Assembly: GCA_034696485.1 (NCBI GenBank)
Contig: JAQIWT010001279.1
Location: 1-11,537, forward strand
Direction of reading: 5' to 3'
Origin: Isohypsibius dastychi
Taxonomy: Eukaryota; Tardigrada; Eutardigrada; Parachela; Isohypsibiidae
DNA length: 11,537 bases
In this document: positions 7,268 through 11,537 of the stretch, piece after piece
Layout: every line of letters starts with the position of its first letter
Position numbering within the stretch: the first letter of the stretch is position 1
The notes under the pieces: generated by a model
The model's database searches: none
The model's input: only the letters and a program-made list of their open reading frames with translations
What the model was told of the DNA's origin: nothing
Position numbers and translations under genes: made by a program

Positions 7268-8546
7268 ACTGACCGGGAAAAAATCTTTTGGAAGCCGTTC
7301 GCTCTCAACTCGTCGAGAGCTGCGCTAGCAAGTCTATAGTTGCCTCGCCAGTTCGACCAACTTGGATACATTATAGGTAGGGTCAGCTAAATATAGTCAT
7401 GGTAGCGTCTGATCAATAATCCGTTCTCCGACTCTGTATTGAACTTTGTCTGTCGAAAGAAAGTAAGTGAGGCGCTGTGGACTTCATTGGCACGTCGAAA
7501 ATCAATTTGCAAGTATCGTTTTCATCTCATTCACTTCCTAAGAGGAGAACTGAACGCCGAGAAGACAACTGAATACCGCGCTGTCAACACAATTTTGATT
7601 AGATTTATTTTCTGATGAGTGTTGTTCATAGAAATATCAAGTGAAAATCTTCGCCTCATTTTTATTTTTTGACATTGATTCAAAATCAATGTCTGAGAAG
7701 TCGGTAAATATGATGCTGATCAGAGGTATTTTTTCCGGCATGAGTTTTCCAATGAAATGAAATATTCAAACATTCAAAGTCATGTAACCCAAACAATGCC
7801 GAAAGACTGGTCACATATTTGCTTTTTTGATTTTATACAAGGTATACCTTTAACATATTAGTTCCAGACCTGTGACGCTTAAGCAATCGTCATGATTCGA
7901 GAACTTGTGAGCAACTTCGTGTGAGCATGCCTTCGAATGAAGCATCCAAACAGTTAGCGTAGCGAAAACAAATGAACCGAAACTAACGAACACGTGACTA
8001 GTTTCACAAAAATACTACTACTGCAATAACGACCAATCAGCCACTTGCTGAGCGAATCTGCATTAAAGTATATTACTAACTAGAGAGAATTCCAGAGAGT
8101 ATGCATACCAGGCAGTCATGTTGAACCTGTTGAATATATTCCAAAATTCCGACTAGAAATTTTTACTCTGCCGTGCAAGTAGTTTTAACGTGAATTTCAG
8201 CCTCAGATGGTAAGACGGAATAGCTTCAAAAATTAACACTATTCATGTAGACTCACCGATGATGGTCTTTTGGGAGATTGAACAAGCCTTAAAAAACGGA
8301 CAACTGATCACAATAATATAAGAAACCCTGGATTATCTCTAGTGAGCATGACATATTCCGTAATATTTTAAAGATAAATGTGTCCATGGACAAGTGCCAT
8401 CGAAACTGTAAGTGTATAAAATTGCGTGAAAGAATCAGAGAAACTTGAGTATCATATTTCGTGATAAGATCAATCCGGACGATTTATTGCAGTTAACTCG
8501 CGAAATTCATGAAAGGATCCATTCTTCTGTCTTATATCGGACGATT
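7268..8546 (+). pseudogene. Decayed coding remnant, possibly a viral nucleoprotein-like gene
   Basis: Several coding-like + strand stretches lie here in different frames, separated by stops. One frame runs from 7268 to 7612 with four in-frame stops between about 7337 and 7405; its last 69 codons (7406-7612) are fully open without an ATG. Other short open pieces with protein-like composition are near 7670-7760, 8080-8150, 8330-8365 and 8430-8546. I recognise no motif. The reason to suspect a nucleoprotein is position: it precedes an acidic ORF, another broken ORF and a glycoprotein-like ORF, matching the N-P-M-G order of mononegaviruses. It is a heavily mutated relic at best. Confidence 0.3.
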
Positions 8547-8835
8547 TAATATAGACCGAAAGAATTTCAGTCCCCAAATTAATGTGATATTCGCAATGTG
8601 GTTGGAGTTTAATTCTTAGGATTTCTCTAACAGAGATTTGCGGAGGGGAGGCTGTTTCTGATGGTGCAAACTTTCAACTGCCCAAACAAATCGAACTCAA
8701 ACAAAACAATAATTTCAGGAAAAATAACTTAAAAATAAATAATAACTTAGAAATAACTTGGAAAAGGACCGTAAAACAGCCAAAACGTGGACGAGAATCA
8801 AAACGATCAGAAATTTTTAAGGATATAATGAACAG

Positions 8836-9448
8836 CAATGACGGCAAGAACGGCTTCAAACGGTACAAACGCTCAGGAACGTAAAATACGGTGTAAAACA
8901 GTTAAAAAATCGAAAATGGTCGACAACGGCAAAAACGTTCAAAAACGGCAAAAACGTTCAAAAACGGCAAAACGCTCTTGAACGGCAAAAACGCTCAAAA
9001 ACGGCAAAAACGATCTTAAACGGCAAAAACGCTGAGAAACGGCAAAAACGTTCAAAAACGGCAAAAACGCTCTTAAACGGTAAAAACGGTCAAAAACGGC
9101 AAAACGGCAAAAACAGTCAAAAACAGCAAAAACGCTCTGAAACGGCAAAAACGCTCTCAAACGGCAAAAACGCTCTTAAACGGCAAAAACGGTCAAAAAC
9201 GGTCAAAAACGGCAAAAACGGTCAAAAACGTTCAAAAACGGCAAAAACGTTCAAAAACGGCAAAAACACTCAGAAACAGCAAAAACGGTCAAAAACGGCA
9301 AAAACGCTCTTGAACGGCAAAAACGCCCTGAAACGGCAAAAACGGCAAGAACGCTCTTAAACGGTTAAAACGGTGAGAAGCGGTAAAATCTGTGAAAACG
9401 ATTCTTCGGTTGAAAAACGGCGGAAAACGCAAAAAAACGCCGGGAAAC
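8836..9448. repeat. Minisatellite with unit of about 18 bp (AACGGCAAAAACG + spacer)
   Basis: The core AACGGCAAAAACG is followed by variable spacers (CTCTT, CTCAA, TTCAA, GTCAA), giving a period near 18 bp and roughly 30 imperfect units. Shorter AACGGTCAAA units are mixed in. Both edges are more diverged, as usual for a minisatellite. Minus-strand open frames across it (for example 9160-8939) are just the translated repeat (F-A-V-F/R-F-L-P) and are not genes. The array lies between the possible N remnant and the acidic ORF. Confidence 0.85.
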
Positions 9449-9464
9449 GGTGAAAACGAGAGAA

Positions 9465-9950
9465 ATGTTGAGAAAAAATGGACCTCTTTTTAATATTGTG
9501 GTACAAACAGTGCCATACATGATTTATAACACTGAAGAATCTAATAAACAATTGGAGGCGGAAGATCTAGTGGCGTTGAGTTGCCCGCCCGACACAGAGG
9601 AATCTGACGACTCAATCGAAGGAAATAAAGTTGGACTAAGTACGAAATCCCTATGGAAATGGCAAGCTACATTTAGAAACTAGCAAAAACTTTCACCAAT
9701 TCCCTGTACAATTGAGAATAATCTTGGTTGTAAGGAACGCCAAACGGTACATGATAAAAGGCTTGAGACGTTTTTTGAGAAAGGAGAAGAAGAAAGTGAT
9801 GAATTCACTCCACTCTGGAAGCCAATTTTAACGGCAGAAAATGACCTGACTGGAGAATATCTGTTTTATGATGACGCTGAAATGATTAACGAGGCGATCG
9901 AGGAATCCAGACCTCGAAGTACTGGACTTCTATCAGAAAAACTGTCATGA
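9465..9950 (+). pseudogene. Acidic ORF with one in-frame stop, possibly a viral phosphoprotein-like relic
   Basis: From ATG 9465 the frame is open except for one TAG at 9681-9683, then continues to TGA 9948-9950, for a total of about 161 codons. The predicted protein is small and acidic, with several clusters of Glu, Asp and Ser both before and after the internal stop. No family motif is visible. Acidic, low-complexity proteins placed directly before matrix and glycoprotein genes are typical of mononegavirus phosphoproteins, polymerase cofactors that bind nucleoprotein; that identity is inference from position and composition only. It begins about 15 bases past the minisatellite, so the 5' end could be eroded. 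It could also be an unrelated host gene fragment. Confidence 0.4.
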
Positions 9951-10087
9951 ATAATCTCAAATTATCGAAACAAAAAAAAGCTTCTCATAGCTCGCTACTC
10001 ATTTTCTAGATCAGGTGCGTCGGCCGCATGAATAGTAGTATGTTTGGTTGACGTTTCAGAAACGAGATTGAACATTCGACTACTCGC
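9951..10087 (+). other. Intergenic junction with an A8 run between two relic ORFs
   Basis: This 137-base gap holds CGAAAC followed by eight A about 20 bases after the preceding stop codon. Mononegavirus genes end in an A/U-rich signal that directs polyadenylation, so such a tract would be expected here. A single instance proves nothing, and no matching start signal is recognised. Confidence 0.25.
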
Positions 10088-10776
10088 ATGCGATCCTTGT
10101 TTGTCGCTCCATTTGATCTGGTGCATGAAATCACGAGTGATCAGTTTAAAACATTAGTCAAGACTCATCCCGCCTTTGATGGTCATAGAGTTGGATGTCA
10201 CGTCATCTTCCTCTTCCGATCTCGTTACATTGAGAAAAGCTCGAAATACTCGACATTTGCTATCTGGCCAAGCCTTGTGACAACGATCTATTTTCAAAAG
10301 CATTATTTTTGCCAATTTATCAAATTGATGCTGATGCCAAAAGTAGTCAGTTCTTATGAAACATCAATATCCCGTCGTCAGCTGACCTCGCTCTCGTTAG
10401 CTCAGCTCAATTGCCCTCAGACTTATCTACCTCAATTCAAATTGATTTCGGCATGTCGAAATCTCTTTCTAAGATCTTCACAAAACGACCTCCAGAAGTT
10501 AATCCTAAATTTATCAATTTACGCAATTTGGTCTGTAAAGTCACGGATGAGCGAATATACTCAGCCGGTGAGATAGAATTTCTGATTGTTTATAATATCT
10601 CACCTGCTTCGGACTCTCATTTCAAGATAACAGATTGGCGATCAGCAATTTTTCTAAAACAACAGCCACACTTTGAGAACAATGGGATGTCTTATGAATG
10701 CAAAACCGTGTTTTCCAAGGTTTATCGTCACGTTTTGCCTAGGCTTCTGTTCAGTCATCGGAGCATCGGAAGTTGA
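10088..10776 (+). pseudogene. Broken ORF of about 230 codons, possibly a viral matrix-like relic
   Basis: ATG 10088 opens a frame that looks coding for about its first 55 codons. Coding-like sequence then continues in the next frame from about 10225, which is interrupted by one TGA near 10357-10359 and open from there to TGA 10774-10776. So at least one frameshift and one nonsense change are needed. I recognise no domain. Length and position between an acidic ORF and a glycoprotein-like ORF suggest a matrix protein, but this is inference. Its end overlaps the next ORF by about 95 bases in another frame, which is unusual for a viral gene boundary and suggests that the true end has been lost by mutation. 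Confidence 0.4.
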
Positions 10777-11182
10777 CTTTTTTGACTGTTCGGGAAACAC
10801 CATGTTCAAAGGGATTGTAGACAACCTCGACTTTATTGAATGCTCGTCTCTTCCTCCCGCACCTGTACACCAACGGGTCACTTACCGCTTGATGGCATAC
10901 ACTCCCGCAATTCACACCTTCACTGCTCATGCTTGCAAAAGTACTCAGCGCAAGTCGTCAATACGCAAGTTTTTCTGTGGATTCTTTAACACTGAACGCT
11001 CGGAAATACCTATTCATGTCAGTTCCGAAGACTGCCGACGAATGATTTCTTCGTCATGCCACGGACAACCTATGAAACGACTTTCTCCTCGCCTTCATGT
11101 TTTTGATGCTGATCCTTCTCCCGTCAGATCCTGGCTCCGACTTAAACGGACACGATCGTCACGTGTAGAACCGAAGGGTTAA
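10682..11182 (+). pseudogene. Secreted cysteine-rich glycoprotein N-terminus, resembling negative-strand RNA virus (mononega/chuvirus-type) G; truncated
   Basis: In-frame ATGs lie at 10682 and 10694; the second gives a compact signal peptide (about 24 residues, hydrophobic core, small residues before the cleavage site). Counted from 10694, the mature start carries Asp-Cys at 31-32, then Cys at 50, 81, 95 (as Phe-Cys-Gly), 114 (as Asp-Cys-Arg-Arg-Met) and 122. From family knowledge this spacing resembles the start of the surface fusion glycoproteins of chuviruses and related invertebrate negative-strand viruses, which mediate entry. After about residue 125 (past 11066) the frame becomes Arg/Ser/Pro-rich and stops at 11180-11182. 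That is far short of a full ectodomain, and no transmembrane segment is seen. Neighbouring frames are open in pieces, consistent with frameshift decay. The same fold is also carried by some retroelements as captured env, so a retrotransposon origin is an alternative. Confidence 0.45.
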
Positions 11183-11183
11183 T

Positions 11184-11381
11184 TTGAGTCAGGAATATCG
11201 AGGCTGCCCACTTTTATCGGCGTTCGGAACCGTCACCGGCAATGGCAGTCAAGGCGTTGGATTCGCGAGCACCGTAAACTTTGTTTGGTCCATCAACGCA
11301 GTCCCAACACAAAAAGATTGCACCCTCATGGGCACAGTTGTTTACCCTGGGGTGATGTGGAAGGCCGAAGAAGACTTCTAA
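11184..11381 (+). pseudogene. Short open frame after the glycoprotein-like ORF, possible continuation in another frame
   Basis: The frame is open from a stop at about 11154-11156 to TAA 11379-11381, with no clear ATG of its own. Its product is rich in Gly, Thr and Val with two Cys and could be a frameshifted downstream piece of the glycoprotein relic. I cannot match it to a specific ectodomain segment. Chance is a real alternative. Confidence 0.2.
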
Positions 11382-11476
11382 CTTTGACAAGACCGCGATC
11401 GTCAGGTTTCCTTTGCCTTCAAACTTCAAGCTGCGAACTTCTCCTGCCCTTCAAACTAGAGCATGGCAGAATACAA

Positions 11477-11530
11477 TACCTATTCACATTTTGATGAATA
11501 GGTAGTCATATAAAAATGAATAGGTAGTCA
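11477..11530. repeat. Short palindromic and tandem repeat at the window end
   Basis: TACCTATTCA (11477-11486) is inverted as TGAATAGGTA (11495-11504). ATGAATAGGTAGTCA occurs at 11494-11508 and again at 11516-11530, a 22-bp period. The array may continue beyond the window and could be the edge of a satellite or a transposon terminus. Confidence 0.7.
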
Positions 11531-11537
11531 CTTTTAA

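Noticed and set aside
7300-7370. GTTCGACC resembling a tRNA T-loop
   Set aside because: No acceptor stem, D-arm or anticodon arm can be placed around it.
8939-9160. Minus-strand 73-codon open frame rich in Phe, Arg and Ala
   Set aside because: It is simply the translated 18-bp minisatellite, with no independent coding evidence.
8836-9448. CRISPR-like array
   Set aside because: Units are about 18 bp with no unique spacers of constant length; it is a minisatellite in a eukaryotic context.
10566-10605. Inverted repeat GGTGAGATA/TATCTCACC as a possible regulatory hairpin or terminator
   Set aside because: It lies inside a coding-like frame, is only 9 bases with a long loop, and has no U tract; probably chance.

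Overview
The window reads as eukaryotic, from a small-intron invertebrate animal. Several gene models only work if introns of about 38-157 nt, mostly 50-65 nt, are removed. Most begin GT(A/G)AG and end TTTCAG or TTACAG. Long G homopolymers, AT-rich simple repeats, a minisatellite and a foldback element fit the same picture. A nematode is my first guess, but rotifers, tardigrades and other short-intron animals cannot be excluded. There are no operons with Shine-Dalgarno sites, no rRNA, no tRNA and no CRISPR.

Layout. Positions 1-150 are a G-rich repeat. Positions 155-1603 (+) hold a four-exon gene for a cysteine-rich protein of the kind associated with KDZ (Kyakuja/Dileera/Zisupton) transposases; it needs one frameshift and shows no catalytic domain. 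A 75-bp inverted-repeat structure follows. Positions 2211-2630 form a regulatory-looking or repeat-derived block: nine ETS-type CCGGAAGT motifs in both orientations, a CCAAT-containing direct repeat and a run of 16 G. Positions 3309-6254 (-) hold a twelve-exon gene, convergent with the first. It encodes an N-terminal J domain (HPD motif), an acidic linker and a basic C-terminal half that I do not recognise. This gene is broken twice: by a 1-base loss inside a 71/72-bp tandem duplication, and by a 224-bp TA-flanked foldback element inside an exon.

Positions 7268-11182 (+) look like a decayed endogenous copy of a non-segmented negative-strand RNA virus. In order there are scattered coding-like fragments (possible N), an acidic ORF (possible P), a third broken ORF (possible M) and a secreted cysteine-rich ORF (glycoprotein, G). 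An 18-bp minisatellite of about 600 bp sits between the first two. Only the G call rests on residue pattern; N, P and M are inferred from order and composition. The window ends in a short palindromic repeat.

The three gene blocks do not form an obvious pathway. The picture is a repeat-rich accessory region that has collected a transposon-related gene, a chaperone-domain gene of unknown role and a viral relic, all showing damage.
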